Positions 16,160-25,136 of a DNA stretch of 64,000 bases are shown piece after piece. The notes beneath the pieces were generated by a model that saw only the letters and a list, made by a program, of their open reading frames with translations, had not been told where the DNA came from and did not search any database. The stretch spans positions 1-64,000 of the forward strand of contig JBFLYK010000026.1 of NCBI GenBank assembly GCA_040756995.1, written 5' to 3'. This DNA comes from BP-133 sp040756995 (GTDB lineage: Bacteria; Actinomycetota; Acidimicrobiia; IMCC26256; BP-133). A program made the position numbers and the translations under genes. The number at the start of each line of letters is the position of its first letter. The stretch's first letter is position 1.

Positions 16160-16794
16160 ACGATCGAGTCCCGACCCTTGAACTCAGACCAGATCGCGGA
16201 ACGCGTTGGTTCCGCCGGAAGGCGAGTGTTGTGGTCGCTGATGGCGCGCTTGTTGCCACGGACCGGCGTCGTCGGAGGGCAACGTTTGCGCTGGATGGGA
16301 CGCCGAGCGCACCAGCGGCCTACCGGTCGGTCCTCCGAGCGCCAGTGGACAGCACCTTCACGTTCGTCGACGGGAACGGGGAGGCGCTGATTATCCTCGC
16401 TGAACCGACGCGATGGCCTTCTCGAGGATCGCATGCCTTCGCAGAGGCTGCGGGCCTGGTCTTCGACGGAACGCAGGAGACCCCACCACTACGCCACGAC
16501 GGGATCCGTTTAGAGGACTCGCGATGGGTCGAGCTGCACTACGTCAACATCGCTCTGACGATCTCGGTCGTGATCTACGCCCTCGGCAAATTCGAGATTT
16601 TGGACTTTGTCCCATGGGTCTTTGTGGCGATCGCGCTCGACATCTTTGCCGCGGTCGCACTCTTCAGTGGCCGGTATCAGGGCTATGTGCCCGAGAACGA
16701 CGTAGAGGATCGCCGAAGCCGCAAGAAGAAAACCGATCCGCGGAACCAGCGGGCTCGGCGCAAGCGGAAGCAGCGCGCCCGGCGCCGTGGGTGA
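16156..16794 (+). CDS. Two-helix membrane protein of the T7SS cassette (paralogue 1)
   Basis: About 212 residues. A soluble N-terminal part (TLELRPDRGTRWFRRKASVVVADGALVATDRRRRRATFALDG) is followed by two membrane helices at about 128-170 (IALTISVVIYALGKF, then WVFVAIALDIFAAVALF) and a strongly basic tail rich in Arg/Lys. The N-terminal pattern of a basic surface, VADGALVATDRR and DGT is shared with the next gene, so the two are diverged duplicates. ATG 16156 overlaps the previous stop. No family is recognised; an immunity or membrane-docking role for the exported partner is inference only. Confidence 0.65.
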   Translation: MNDRVPTLELRPDRGTRWFRRKASVVVADGALVATDRRRRRATFALDGTPSAPAAYRSVLRAPVDSTFTFVDGNGEALIILAEPTRWPSRGSHAFAEAAGLVFDGTQETPPLRHDGIRLEDSRWVELHYVNIALTISVVIYALGKFEILDFVPWVFVAIALDIFAAVALFSGRYQGYVPENDVEDRRSRKKKTDPRNQRARRKRKQRARRRG

Positions 16795-17263
16795 GGGGTT
16801 GGAGTTGTCCGATCGGCCGAGGCCTCACACGGTGAACTCGGTCGAGCGTCCTGCGGTGGTGGCCCGGCCGATCAGAGGGACGCGACGGTTTCGCCGGCAT
16901 TGCTGGGTCGGCGTCGTTGACGGCGCGCTGGTGGCCCACGACCGCAGGAATCGAAGATACGAGTTCCCCCTCGATGGGACGGAAACCGCGCCCCACTCTC
17001 TGTTCATGTTCATCCCGGTGGCGGAGCCCTGGGAGACCCACTTCATCGACGGGCGGGGCGAGAGCGTTGTCGGTATTCCTCACACCAGGATCTGGGAGGG
17101 GGAGATGGCGATCCGAGAGGCGGCTTGCCTCCTGGTCGCCCTCCTCAGCGGTGGCTACTTCGGGGCGTTACCTAAGCGCCTGAAGGGTCGCCGGGCTCCG
17201 AACCGGCCCGGTGCGCGGAACCGGCGCAAGCGGCGGAAGCGGAGGCTCCGACGGCGTGGGTGA
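16787..17263 (+). CDS. Membrane protein of the T7SS cassette (paralogue 2)
   Basis: About 158 residues. The N-terminal half repeats the pattern of the preceding gene (RPIRGTRRFRRHCWVGVVDGALVAHDRRNRRYEFPLDGTE). One hydrophobic segment (AACLLVALLSGGYFGAL) and a basic Arg/Lys tail follow. It begins at GTG 16787 inside the end of the previous gene. The junctions of this gene with both neighbours read CGTGGGTGA, as if the gene arose by tandem duplication. Function unknown. Confidence 0.6.
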   Translation: MGEGLELSDRPRPHTVNSVERPAVVARPIRGTRRFRRHCWVGVVDGALVAHDRRNRRYEFPLDGTETAPHSLFMFIPVAEPWETHFIDGRGESVVGIPHTRIWEGEMAIREAACLLVALLSGGYFGALPKRLKGRRAPNRPGARNRRKRRKRRLRRRG

Positions 17264-17873
17264 CGGAATTCGGGAGCCGCGACTCAGCATCGCCACGCCG
17301 GCGACGTGGGTTCAGCTCGATCTCGATCCGGCGACCCGGGCGGCGAGCATTCAGAGGCTGGTGAAGGAGCGGGCCGAGGCGTTTCCGGAGGCGGCGCGGT
17401 TCGGGCCGGAGCTGGCCCGAAGCCTGGAGGCGACGGTGGCGGCGGCGCAGGAGCAGGGTGGGGTGTTCGCCGCCGTGTTTTCCACCGTGTCCGATGGGAA
17501 GCCGGTCGGGGCCTCGGTGGTCGTCTCGTTGATTCCCCGGGCGAACCCGTCGACGGAGACGTCGGTTGGTGATCCCCGGCGGGTGCTGGCCGAGGGGTTG
17601 CGCGAACGGTATGCGGGCCCGGAAACCGATGTCGCCGTGGTCGACCTGCCGCCGGGGCCGGCGACGCGGGTGCGGCGGCGACTCCGGGCGGAGGTACCGG
17701 TCGGGTCCGGCGGACCGGCGGTGGGGGCCGACGTCGAGCAGGTGCAGTACTTCGTGCCGCTCCCGGGCGTCACTCACCTCGCGTTGCTCAGCTTCTCGAC
17801 TCCCAATCTCGGGCTGGCCGAGCCGTTCGGCGAGTTGTTCGAAGCCATGGCCCGGACGCTCACGTGGACCTGA
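17256..17873 (+). CDS. Soluble cassette protein (paralogue pair B, first copy)
   Basis: About 205 residues, no membrane segment. It starts with a short strand and TPATWVQLDLDPATRAASIQRLVKERA, then an alpha/beta body (GVFAAVFSTVSDGKPVGASVVVSLIP) and ends VQYFVPLPGVTHLALLSFSTPN, FGELFEAMARTLTW. The next gene has the same plan in the same order, so they are a duplicated pair. Similar small proteins accompany T7SS signal-domain genes in actinobacteria, which suggests a chaperone or immunity role, but I recognise no named family. I chose GTG 17256, which overlaps the previous stop. Confidence 0.6.
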   Translation: MGDGIREPRLSIATPATWVQLDLDPATRAASIQRLVKERAEAFPEAARFGPELARSLEATVAAAQEQGGVFAAVFSTVSDGKPVGASVVVSLIPRANPSTETSVGDPRRVLAEGLRERYAGPETDVAVVDLPPGPATRVRRRLRAEVPVGSGGPAVGADVEQVQYFVPLPGVTHLALLSFSTPNLGLAEPFGELFEAMARTLTWT

Positions 17874-18475
17874 CGGAGATCCCGACACCCGACTACAGCA
17901 TTGAGCTGCCCGGCGGCTGGTACGCCTACGACCCGGATCCCCAGACCCGCCCGGAGTCGATCGTCGGCCAGGTCGATGCCCGAATCGAATTCGAACCCCA
18001 TCTGGCGGCGGTGCGAACGCAACTGATCGAGATCGTGACTCAGTTCGCCGAGGACGCCGACGAAGCGGGCGCCCGCCTTGGGGCGATCTTCTGGGAGCCG
18101 GGTGATCCCGGGGCGGTGGCCGCCCAGCTGATGGTCCTCGATGGTGCTCGCGTCGTGACCGACAGCGTCGACGGAGAGGTGGCCGATCTACTCGACCGGC
18201 TCGCGCGTCCCCTCGAGACCGATGTCGGGCCCCGCGATGTCACCCGGGTCGAACTGCCGGCCGGTCCGGCGGCACGCATCCAGCTCCTGGCTCGCACCGT
18301 CAACGCCGGCCCTGGCGGAGCCGACTACGTCCTCGACCTGATCCAGTTCTGGGTGCCCGCTCCGGCCCATCCGACCAACGTGGTCGTCGCCGGCGAGACA
18401 CCCTGCCTCGATCTCGACGTGCAGTTCGCCGAGGCGGTCGAGGACATCGCCAGGACGCTGCAGTTCGCCGGCTGA
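17864..18475 (+). CDS. Soluble cassette protein (paralogue pair B, second copy)
   Basis: About 203 residues starting at GTG 17864 inside the previous gene. It has the same arrangement as its neighbour: PTPDYSIELPGGWYAYDPDPQTRPESIV at the start, a central alpha/beta part (GARLGAIFWEPGDPGAVAAQLMVL), and the end IQFWVPAPAHPTNVVVAGETP, FAEAVEDIARTLQF. It is the last gene of the six-gene cassette and nearly touches the convergent histidine kinase gene (1-nt gap). No catalytic motif seen. Confidence 0.6.
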   Translation: MDLTEIPTPDYSIELPGGWYAYDPDPQTRPESIVGQVDARIEFEPHLAAVRTQLIEIVTQFAEDADEAGARLGAIFWEPGDPGAVAAQLMVLDGARVVTDSVDGEVADLLDRLARPLETDVGPRDVTRVELPAGPAARIQLLARTVNAGPGGADYVLDLIQFWVPAPAHPTNVVVAGETPCLDLDVQFAEAVEDIARTLQFAG

Positions 18476-18476
18476 C

Positions 18477-19835
18477 CTAGCGAGGGGAGCGTTCCGGCGG
18501 GGGGCCGGTGGTGGGGAACTCCATGGCGATGCGGGCGCCGCCGGAGGCGGAGCGGCCGATGCGGAACACGCCGCCGGCCGCTTCGGCCGTCCGGCGGGCG
18601 ATGTCGAGACCGAGGCCGGTGCCGTCGCCGCCACTCACCCCGCGTTCCACGAAGTCGGGTGACAGGCCGGGGCCGGAGTCCTCGACGGCGAGCGAGATCC
18701 CCCCGTCCGACAAGGCGCGGACCTCGACCCGGAAGGCCGTCCCCTCCGGCGTGTGGGCGAAGACGTTGCCGAGCAGTGCGTCGAGGGCGGCCTCGAGCTC
18801 GTCGGCCGACACCGGCACGCAGGTCGAGGCGGGGGTGCGGCCGTCGACGCCGTTGTCGACGCCGACGAACTCGAAGGGCCTTTCCTGGTCCTCGGCCAGC
18901 GGAGCCCAGAAGGCCAGCCGGTCGGCGGCCACCTTCGCCGCGTCGGTCTCGGGGATGATGATGTCCCGCTCCACCGGCCGGCGGGCCTGACGGATCACCC
19001 CGGTCACCGCCCGCTCCAGTTCCTCGACGTCGTCGGCGATGCGCCGGGCCTCTTCGGGATTGGCGAGCCCCTCAGCGTCGAGGCGGAGGACGGTGAGCGG
19101 CGTGCGAAGCCGGTGCGACAGGTCGGCCACCAGCTCACGCTCCGCCTCCAGGAGCTCCCCGACCCGGTCACCGAGGCGGTTGAAGGCCACGGCCACCTGT
19201 TTGACCTCCGGCGGACCCTCCGGCTTGATCCGCACCGACAGGTCCCCCTCGCCGAGGCGACCGGCAGCGTCGGCCAGCGCGTCGACGGGCCGGACGATCG
19301 TGCGGGCCAGCCTGTCGGCCACGAACACGGCTGAGGCCACGAGCGTGATGCCCAGCGCCGCTTCGACGGCCCAGGCCGAGGCGACGCCCCGCTCCAGCAC
19401 CGAGTTCGGCACCAGCACCCGCACGACCGCGGTCTGGTCGGCTTCCAGCGCCACCGGCACCAGCACCTGGATCCCGCCCCGGGCCGGGGCCGAGAAGGCC
19501 CGCCCGTTGCGGGCCAGGGCCAGGTTGTCGCGGTCACGGGCGTCCTCGGCCGCTGCGTCCTGCCCGGCCAGCGGACCCCCCACCACGGTGTCGTCGGGCA
19601 GGATGATCACCATCCGGCCCCGGGCCCCCGGATTCGTGGCCCGGACCGCCGCCTCCAGGGCGGCCGTGTCGCGGGTCAGGGCCAGCACCGGAGCCAGCGA
19701 CTGCGCCTCCAGCTCCGCGGCCGACAGGGCCCGGTCGCGGGCCAGCGTGCGGACCAGGACGGCCAGCGGGATCAGGAAGGCCAGCGCCACCATGATCGTG
19801 GTGGTGGCGGCCAGGGCGACGAGCCGCCGTCTCAT
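18477..19835 (-). CDS. Membrane sensor histidine kinase
   Basis: About 452 residues. Two membrane helices (TTIMVALAFLIPLAVLVRTL near the start and VEAALGITLVASAVFVADRL near 160) bracket an extracytoplasmic sensor. A HAMP region follows (ARTIVRPVDALADAAGRLGEGDL), then the phospho-accepting H-box VADLSHRLRTPLTVLRLDA, and an ATPase domain with G boxes (VEDSGPGLSPDF, DGTGLGLDIARR). It phosphorylates the response regulator encoded 6 nt upstream on the same strand. The signal sensed is unknown. Confidence 0.95.
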   Translation of the reverse strand: MRRRLVALAATTTIMVALAFLIPLAVLVRTLARDRALSAAELEAQSLAPVLALTRDTAALEAAVRATNPGARGRMVIILPDDTVVGGPLAGQDAAAEDARDRDNLALARNGRAFSAPARGGIQVLVPVALEADQTAVVRVLVPNSVLERGVASAWAVEAALGITLVASAVFVADRLARTIVRPVDALADAAGRLGEGDLSVRIKPEGPPEVKQVAVAFNRLGDRVGELLEAERELVADLSHRLRTPLTVLRLDAEGLANPEEARRIADDVEELERAVTGVIRQARRPVERDIIIPETDAAKVAADRLAFWAPLAEDQERPFEFVGVDNGVDGRTPASTCVPVSADELEAALDALLGNVFAHTPEGTAFRVEVRALSDGGISLAVEDSGPGLSPDFVERGVSGGDGTGLGLDIARRTAEAAGGVFRIGRSASGGARIAMEFPTTGPPPERSPR

Positions 19836-19841
19836 CCCGGC

Positions 19842-20528
19842 TCAGTCTTGATCAGGGGCGACGAGCTTCACTCCCACGCCTCGTACGGTGTGCAGGTACT
19901 TCGGCTCGGCGGCGGTTTCGCCGAGCTTGCGCCGCAGCCACGACAGGTGGACGTCGACGGTGCGGTCGGCTCCACCGTAGGGCTGGCGCCACACTTCCCC
20001 GACCAGCTCCCGCTTCGTCACGACCGTGCCGGCCCGACGGGCCAGGTACCACAGCAGGTCGAACTCCCGGCGGGACAGCTCGAGCGCCTCGCCCGACAGC
20101 TCCGCCACCCGGGTGCTGCGGTCGATGACGAGGTCGCCGAGTTCGATGCGCTCGGGCTCCGGGGCGGCATGGGCCCGGCGCAGCACCGCCCGGATGCGGG
20201 CGTCGAGCTGGTCGGCCGAGAACGGCTTGGTGACGTAGTCGTCGGCCCCCCGGTCGAGCATCCGGACCATCTCGGCCTCGTCGTCGCGGGCGGTGGCCAC
20301 GATCACCGGGACGGCGCTGACCGCCCGGATCATCTTGAGCAGCTCGGTGCCGTCGAGGTCGGGCAGGCCGAGGTCGAGGACGACGACGTCGGGATGCCAC
20401 TCGAGCACCTGGGTGAGCCCTTCCATGGCCCGCCCGGAAGCCCGCACCGTGTGCCCCCGCTCGGCGAGCGAGCGCACCAGCGCGGCCCGGATTCTCTGGT
20501 CGTCTTCGATGAGCGCCACGGAGGCCAC
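19842..20528 (-). CDS. OmpR/PhoB-family response regulator
   Basis: 228 residues. The receiver domain has the acidic pair LIEDD, the phosphorylation site VVVLDLGLPDLDG (Asp about residue 52), and the conserved Lys in YVTKPFSADQL. The C-terminal winged helix ends RTVDVHLSWLRRKLG and YLHTVRGVGVKL, typical of OmpR/PhoB regulators. Paired with the kinase just downstream. The targets are not known; the divergent gene at 20617 encodes a membrane-anchored protein and shares the intergenic region, so it is a reasonable candidate. Confidence 0.96.
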   Translation of the reverse strand: MASVALIEDDQRIRAALVRSLAERGHTVRASGRAMEGLTQVLEWHPDVVVLDLGLPDLDGTELLKMIRAVSAVPVIVATARDDEAEMVRMLDRGADDYVTKPFSADQLDARIRAVLRRAHAAPEPERIELGDLVIDRSTRVAELSGEALELSRREFDLLWYLARRAGTVVTKRELVGEVWRQPYGGADRTVDVHLSWLRRKLGETAAEPKYLHTVRGVGVKLVAPDQD

Positions 20529-20616
20529 GCCACATCATCCCCCAAGTCGGCCGTCTTGACATTGATTTAACCTCGTCTTCGCGTGCTCATTGGGTACCGC
20601 CGCCGAACATTGGAAG

Positions 20617-21444
20617 GTGCGACGGGTTCTCGTGATCACGTGGGCCCTCGGAACCGCTAGTGGCGTGCTTCTGGGGCTGTTCGGCGTGCAGCTCGTTTCG
20701 TCGCGCTTTTCCACCGCCCGCGTGTCGCCGCTTTCCCATCCCGAGGTCCTCCGTGCTCTCCAGGCCGCCCGGTCGGTGCCGGTAGCGGACGAGGCCGAGC
20801 TCGTCGCCGCCAGTCCCTCCCCCGATACGGCAACCCCCCCGACTTCCCCCCCAACCGACGCCGCTCCGGCCCGGCCCTCGGCCGGGGCGACGTCGACTCC
20901 GGCTCCGGCGTCCCCGGCGAGCACGCTCCCTCGCCCGGGGGCGGCGGCCGGATCTCTGGTCGACCCGGGTGCCGCGGCGGCGGCCGCGCCGTCCTCCTCG
21001 TCGTCGTCGACCACGACCACCGCCACCGCCCCGGTTGAGCCGCCGTCGTCTTCGACCACGGCCACCACCGCCAAGCCGAAGTCGGGCTCCAAGAAGTCCA
21101 ACAAGCCGACCACCACCACGACGACGGCCAGGAAGCCGACCACGTCGACGACCACGTCGCCCGAGTCGTCGAGCTCCCGCACGCAGACGGTTCACGCCGA
21201 CGGAGGAACGGTGACGGTGCGCTGGGTGGACGGCAAGCCCAACGCCAAGTGGTGGCCCAAGTCCGGCTGGAAGATCTTGGGGCACGACGTGCGGTCCGAC
21301 AAGGTCGAGGTGTGGTTCCAGAAGGGCGAAGACAACCGCTTCTCGGAAATCAAGGTCTGGTCCGACGGCCGCAGCGAGGTGAAGGAGTGGCGGTGCTCCG
21401 GCGAGTGGGGCACGCCGTCCTGGAGGGGCTGCAAGGAAGTCTGA
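20617..21444 (+). CDS. Membrane-anchored protein with Ser/Thr/Pro-rich stalk
   Basis: About 275 residues. One N-terminal membrane helix (RRVLVITWALGTASGVLLGLFGVQLV), then about 140 residues of Ser/Thr/Ala/Pro with runs of Thr and Ser, then a compact C-terminal domain with Trp/Lys/Glu-rich strands (GTVTVRWVDGKPNAKWWPKSG, KVEVWFQKGEDNRFSEIKVW) and two cysteines near the end. It probably displays the small domain outside the membrane. The start is uncertain: GTG 20617 puts the helix at the N-terminus; an in-frame TTG at 20590 would add nine residues. Divergent from the response regulator. Confidence 0.65.
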   Translation: MRRVLVITWALGTASGVLLGLFGVQLVSSRFSTARVSPLSHPEVLRALQAARSVPVADEAELVAASPSPDTATPPTSPPTDAAPARPSAGATSTPAPASPASTLPRPGAAAGSLVDPGAAAAAAPSSSSSSTTTTATAPVEPPSSSTTATTAKPKSGSKKSNKPTTTTTTARKPTTSTTTSPESSSSRTQTVHADGGTVTVRWVDGKPNAKWWPKSGWKILGHDVRSDKVEVWFQKGEDNRFSEIKVWSDGRSEVKEWRCSGEWGTPSWRGCKEV

Positions 21445-21471
21445 CGGCCCCGTCCCGTCACACCCGGCCGG

Positions 21472-21487
21472 TAACGTCCACGCCGTG
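21472..21487 (+). promoter_or_regulatory. -10 box and leaderless start of ligA
   Basis: TAACGT at 21472-21477 fits the TANNNT -10 pattern and ends 7 nt before the GTG start of ligA at 21485, with no ribosome-binding site between. This is the arrangement expected for a leaderless mRNA. Confidence 0.5.
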
Positions 21488-23521
21488 GACGGCGACGTCA
21501 GCAGCCAGATCGAAGAGCTCCGGGACCAGATCCGGTACCACAACGCCCGGTACTACGAGCTCGACGAGCCGGAGATCTCCGACGCCGAGTACGACGAGCT
21601 CGTCCGGCGCCTCCTCGCCCTGGAGGCCGAGCATCCCGAGCTGATCACGCCCGACTCGCCGACGCAGCGCCCGGGCGGGGCGGCCACCTTCAGCCCGGTG
21701 GCCCACCTGGAGCCGATGCTGTCGCTCGACAACGCCTTCGACCTCGCCGATCTCGAGGCCTGGGCCAAGCGCCTGGAACGCCTCGTCCCTGAAGCGGTGG
21801 CGTTCGTTGGTGAACCCAAGCTCGACGGGCTGGCCATCTCGCTGGTCTACGAGCGGGGTCACCTGGTGCGGGCCGCCACCCGGGGCGACGGCGTGACGGG
21901 GGAGGACGTGACGGCCAACGTCCTCACCATCCGGTCGGTGCCCCGGCGCCTGAAGCTGAGCTCGCCGCCCGACGTGCTCGAGGTCCGGGGCGAGGTGTTC
22001 ATGCCGCTCGAGGCCTTCGCCGATCTCAACCGCCGCCAGGGCGAGGCCGGCAAGCGCCTGTTCGCCAACCCCCGCAACGCCGCCGCCGGGTCGCTGCGCC
22101 AGCTCGACGCCCGGATCACGGCCAGCCGGAACCTGGCCATGTTCTGCTACGGGACGGGCGCCCTCGAGCCCGACCCGGGCATCACCACCCACTGGGACAT
22201 GCTGCAGTGGCTGGCCGGGGCCGGTCTCCCGGTGAACGACCGGGTCGAGCGCTTCGAGAGCCTGGCCGGCGTCCACGAGTTCGCGGTGGGGATGCTCGAC
22301 GCCCGCCACGACCTCGGCTACGAGATCGACGGCGCCGTCATCAAGGTCGACGACATCGCCCAGCGACGGCGGATGGGCTTCACCAGCAAGGCGCCCCGCT
22401 GGGCGATCGCCTTCAAGTTCCCGCCCGAGGAGAAGACCACCGTCCTCGAGCGCATCTTCGTCAGCATCGGGCGGACGGGCCGGGCCACGCCGTTCGCCTC
22501 CCTGACGCCGGTCTTCGTGGGCGGATCGACCGTGGCCCGGGCCACCCTCCACAACGAGGACGAGGTGGCCCGCAAGGACGTGCGGGAGGGTGACACGGTC
22601 GTCGTCCGCAAGGCCGGCGACGTCATCCCCGAGGTCGTGGCGCCGGTGGAATCACTGCGCCCGGCCGATGCGGTGCCGTGGCGGTTCCCGAAGGAGTGCC
22701 CGGTGTGCGGCCAGGAGCTGGTGCGCCTGGAGGGCGAGGCCGACCGGTACTGCGTCAACCTGGAGTGCCCGGCCCAGCGGGTGCAACGCATCTTCCACTT
22801 CGCCTCCCGGGGGGCGATGGACATCGAAGGCATGGGCGAGAAGATCTGCGTCCAGCTCACCGAGCGCGACCTGGTCCGCGACGTGGCCGATCTGTACTAC
22901 CTGTCGCTCGACACGCTGATGGGCCTCGAGCGCCTGGCCGAGAAGTCGGCCACCAACCTGTTCGAGGCGATCCAGGCGTCGAAGCAGCGGCCGCTGGCCA
23001 AGCTGCTCGTCGGGCTAGGCATCCGCCACGTCGGGCCGACGGCGGCCGTGGCGCTGGCTGCCGAGCTCGGCCACATGGACGGCATCGAGTCCGCCTCGGC
23101 CGACGAGCTCGTCGAGGTGGAGGGGATCGGCCCGATCATCGCCGAGAGCATCGCGGCGTTCTTCTCCGAGGACCGGAACCGCACGGTGATCGAAAAGCTC
23201 CGGGCGGCGGGCGTGAACCTCGAGGGCCCGGCCCGGCCGGCACCGAGCGCCGACGGCGAGGCGCCGCCGCTGGCCGGTCTGACGTTCGTCCTGACCGGCG
23301 GCCTCGCCAACCGCACGCGGGAGGAGGCCGGCGCCGCCCTCGAAGCGCTGGGGGCCAAGGTGGCCGGCAGCGTCTCCAAGAAGACGTCGTACGTCGTGGC
23401 CGGGGCCAACGCCGGCTCCAAGCTGGCCAAGGCCGAGTCGCTCGGCGTGCCCGTCCTCGACGAAGCCGCCCTGGAGGAGATCCTCTCCACCGGGCAGCCG
23501 CCCACGACGTCGGCTCAGTGA
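21485..23521 (+). CDS. ligA: NAD-dependent DNA ligase LigA
   Basis: 678 residues, the normal length. Domain Ia (ELRDQIRYHNARYYELDEPEISDAEYDELV), adenylation site EPKLDGLAISLVYE (nucleophilic Lys in K-L-D-G), OB fold, a Cys4 zinc site (CPVCGQ, then YCVNLECPAQ), helix-hairpin-helix motifs (LLVGLGIRHVGPT, LVEVEGIGPIIAESIAAF) and a C-terminal BRCT domain (LAGLTFVLTGGLANRTREEA). Seals nicks in replication and repair using NAD. Its 3' end overlaps the convergent membrane-protein gene by 7 nt. Confidence 0.98.
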   Translation: MDGDVSSQIEELRDQIRYHNARYYELDEPEISDAEYDELVRRLLALEAEHPELITPDSPTQRPGGAATFSPVAHLEPMLSLDNAFDLADLEAWAKRLERLVPEAVAFVGEPKLDGLAISLVYERGHLVRAATRGDGVTGEDVTANVLTIRSVPRRLKLSSPPDVLEVRGEVFMPLEAFADLNRRQGEAGKRLFANPRNAAAGSLRQLDARITASRNLAMFCYGTGALEPDPGITTHWDMLQWLAGAGLPVNDRVERFESLAGVHEFAVGMLDARHDLGYEIDGAVIKVDDIAQRRRMGFTSKAPRWAIAFKFPPEEKTTVLERIFVSIGRTGRATPFASLTPVFVGGSTVARATLHNEDEVARKDVREGDTVVVRKAGDVIPEVVAPVESLRPADAVPWRFPKECPVCGQELVRLEGEADRYCVNLECPAQRVQRIFHFASRGAMDIEGMGEKICVQLTERDLVRDVADLYYLSLDTLMGLERLAEKSATNLFEAIQASKQRPLAKLLVGLGIRHVGPTAAVALAAELGHMDGIESASADELVEVEGIGPIIAESIAAFFSEDRNRTVIEKLRAAGVNLEGPARPAPSADGEAPPLAGLTFVLTGGLANRTREEAGAALEALGAKVAGSVSKKTSYVVAGANAGSKLAKAESLGVPVLDEAALEEILSTGQPPTTSAQ

Positions 23522-25113
23522 CCGGCGACCCGGGGGTCCGGGGCGACGGACAGGTTCCGGTCCCAGACGAGGACCTGGTAGGAGCCGACATCGGCGGTTT
23601 CGACCGGCGGACCGAAGGTCGCCACTGCCGCCTGCTCGTCGACGCCGTCCGGCTTCTCCCGGTCGACGACGACGAAGCGGAACGAGCGGTCGCCCTCGAA
23701 CCAGCGGCGTGAGGCGAACTGCCGGTTGGCGTGCAGCCGGCCCTCGACGCCCATCACCGGCCGGACGGCCACCGCTCCCCGGCTGCTCACGGTCGTGAGC
23801 CCGGCCACCCAGTACTGGCCGTAGCCTTCCCGGAGGTTCCGGGCCACCAGCCAGTCGGCCACCGTCACCGTCGGGTTCTCGACGGCGGGTCCTCGCACGA
23901 TCTCCAGCGGAGTCGTGAGATGGGCGGCGACGAGGGCCAGGCTCCCGGCCGCCACCGCCGCCAGCGGCAGGCGGGCCGTGGTCTCGATGGCCCGCCGGCC
24001 GGTGAGCACCGCGCCGAAGGCCAGCACCGGCAACAGGTAGCGGGCGTTGAGGGCCTGATGCGGCGGGTCGGTCAGCAGGGCGAAGAGCGCGGCGCTGGCC
24101 CCGCAGCCGAAGAGCAGTGCGTCGTCGAGCCAGGCCGGGCTCGGCGTGCGCTCCCGGAGCCGCCCGGAGCCGGCCCCGGCCGCGTTCCCGGTCGGCGGAC
24201 GGATGACCCCGGCCAGCGAACGGATGGCCGACGCGGCGATCCCGACGGCGAACAGCGCCGCTCCGACGGCGTGGGCCACGAACGCGCCGCCCTCGAGGCG
24301 GCCCGGAAACGACAGGCCGAACAGCGCACCGAGGACCCGCCAGGTCCCACCCAGGTTCTCCCGCCACCGGGCGACGGTCGGCGGGTCGGGGAGGGGGGTG
24401 TAACCCCCGGCGAGCTCGAGGAGGACCCCGAGGAGGAAGGCTCCGGCCAGCCCCCCGGCGGCGGCGGCCAGCGGCCCGGCCACGGCCCCGAGGCGGCGCG
24501 TCCGGAGGCCGTCGACGACACCGGCGGCCGCCACCGGGGCGATGCCCACGCCGATGGCGAAGGGGTCCGAGTGGGCGGCCACGGCCAGGAGCGCCGTTCC
24601 CGCCAGCCACCGGCCTCCGCCGATTCCGGCCCGGGCCAGCAGCCCGAAGGCGATGAGGCAGACCACCGCGGTGGCCATGTGGTGGGGGCCTTGGAGCACG
24701 AAGAAGACGAGGTAGGGATGGGGCAGACCGAGCACGAGGAGGAGGACGGCGGCGGCCACCCACCATCGCCGGCGGTCCGGCCGGCCCGTCATGGCCACCA
24801 CCGTGCCGGCGGCGATGCCGGCTGTGGCCACCGCGGCCGGGACGGCGGCGAGGAGCACGTCGCGCAGCCCGAACAGCGCGCTCGCCACGCCGAAGAGCGG
24901 GAGATCGAGGAGCCAGTAGCTGTTGTGCGGCAGCCTCCAGCCGGCGAGCAGCAGGTTGCCGTGCAGCATGTCGTGCCCCGCCAGAAGGGCGTTGGCGTTG
25001 TCGGAGCTGCCGTAGCGGATGTGGCGGGCGACCGCCATGAGGAACGCCACGGACGCCACCGCGCCCACGGCGACGGCGATGGCCAGCGCGCCTCTTCGGA
25101 GCCGGTCGGGCAC
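23515..25113 (-). CDS. Multi-pass membrane protein, glycosyltransferase-C-like
   Basis: About 532 residues with roughly ten hydrophobic helices in the first 400 and a soluble C-terminal part. An early extracytoplasmic loop contains RHIRYGSSDNANALLAGHDMLHGNLLLAGWRLPHNSYW; acidic and His residues at this place are typical of GT-C enzymes that use lipid-linked sugars, but the exact DD/DE motif is not clear. The soluble part (VADWLVARNLREGYGQYWVAG) resembles the C-termini of dolichol-phosphate mannosyltransferase-like proteins. A cell-envelope glycosylation role is likely but unproven. Confidence 0.6.
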   Translation of the reverse strand: MPDRLRRGALAIAVAVGAVASVAFLMAVARHIRYGSSDNANALLAGHDMLHGNLLLAGWRLPHNSYWLLDLPLFGVASALFGLRDVLLAAVPAAVATAGIAAGTVVAMTGRPDRRRWWVAAAVLLLVLGLPHPYLVFFVLQGPHHMATAVVCLIAFGLLARAGIGGGRWLAGTALLAVAAHSDPFAIGVGIAPVAAAGVVDGLRTRRLGAVAGPLAAAAGGLAGAFLLGVLLELAGGYTPLPDPPTVARWRENLGGTWRVLGALFGLSFPGRLEGGAFVAHAVGAALFAVGIAASAIRSLAGVIRPPTGNAAGAGSGRLRERTPSPAWLDDALLFGCGASAALFALLTDPPHQALNARYLLPVLAFGAVLTGRRAIETTARLPLAAVAAGSLALVAAHLTTPLEIVRGPAVENPTVTVADWLVARNLREGYGQYWVAGLTTVSSRGAVAVRPVMGVEGRLHANRQFASRRWFEGDRSFRFVVVDREKPDGVDEQAAVATFGPPVETADVGSYQVLVWDRNLSVAPDPRVAGH

Positions 25114-25136
25114 CGGCAGACGCTACGCCGCCAGGG

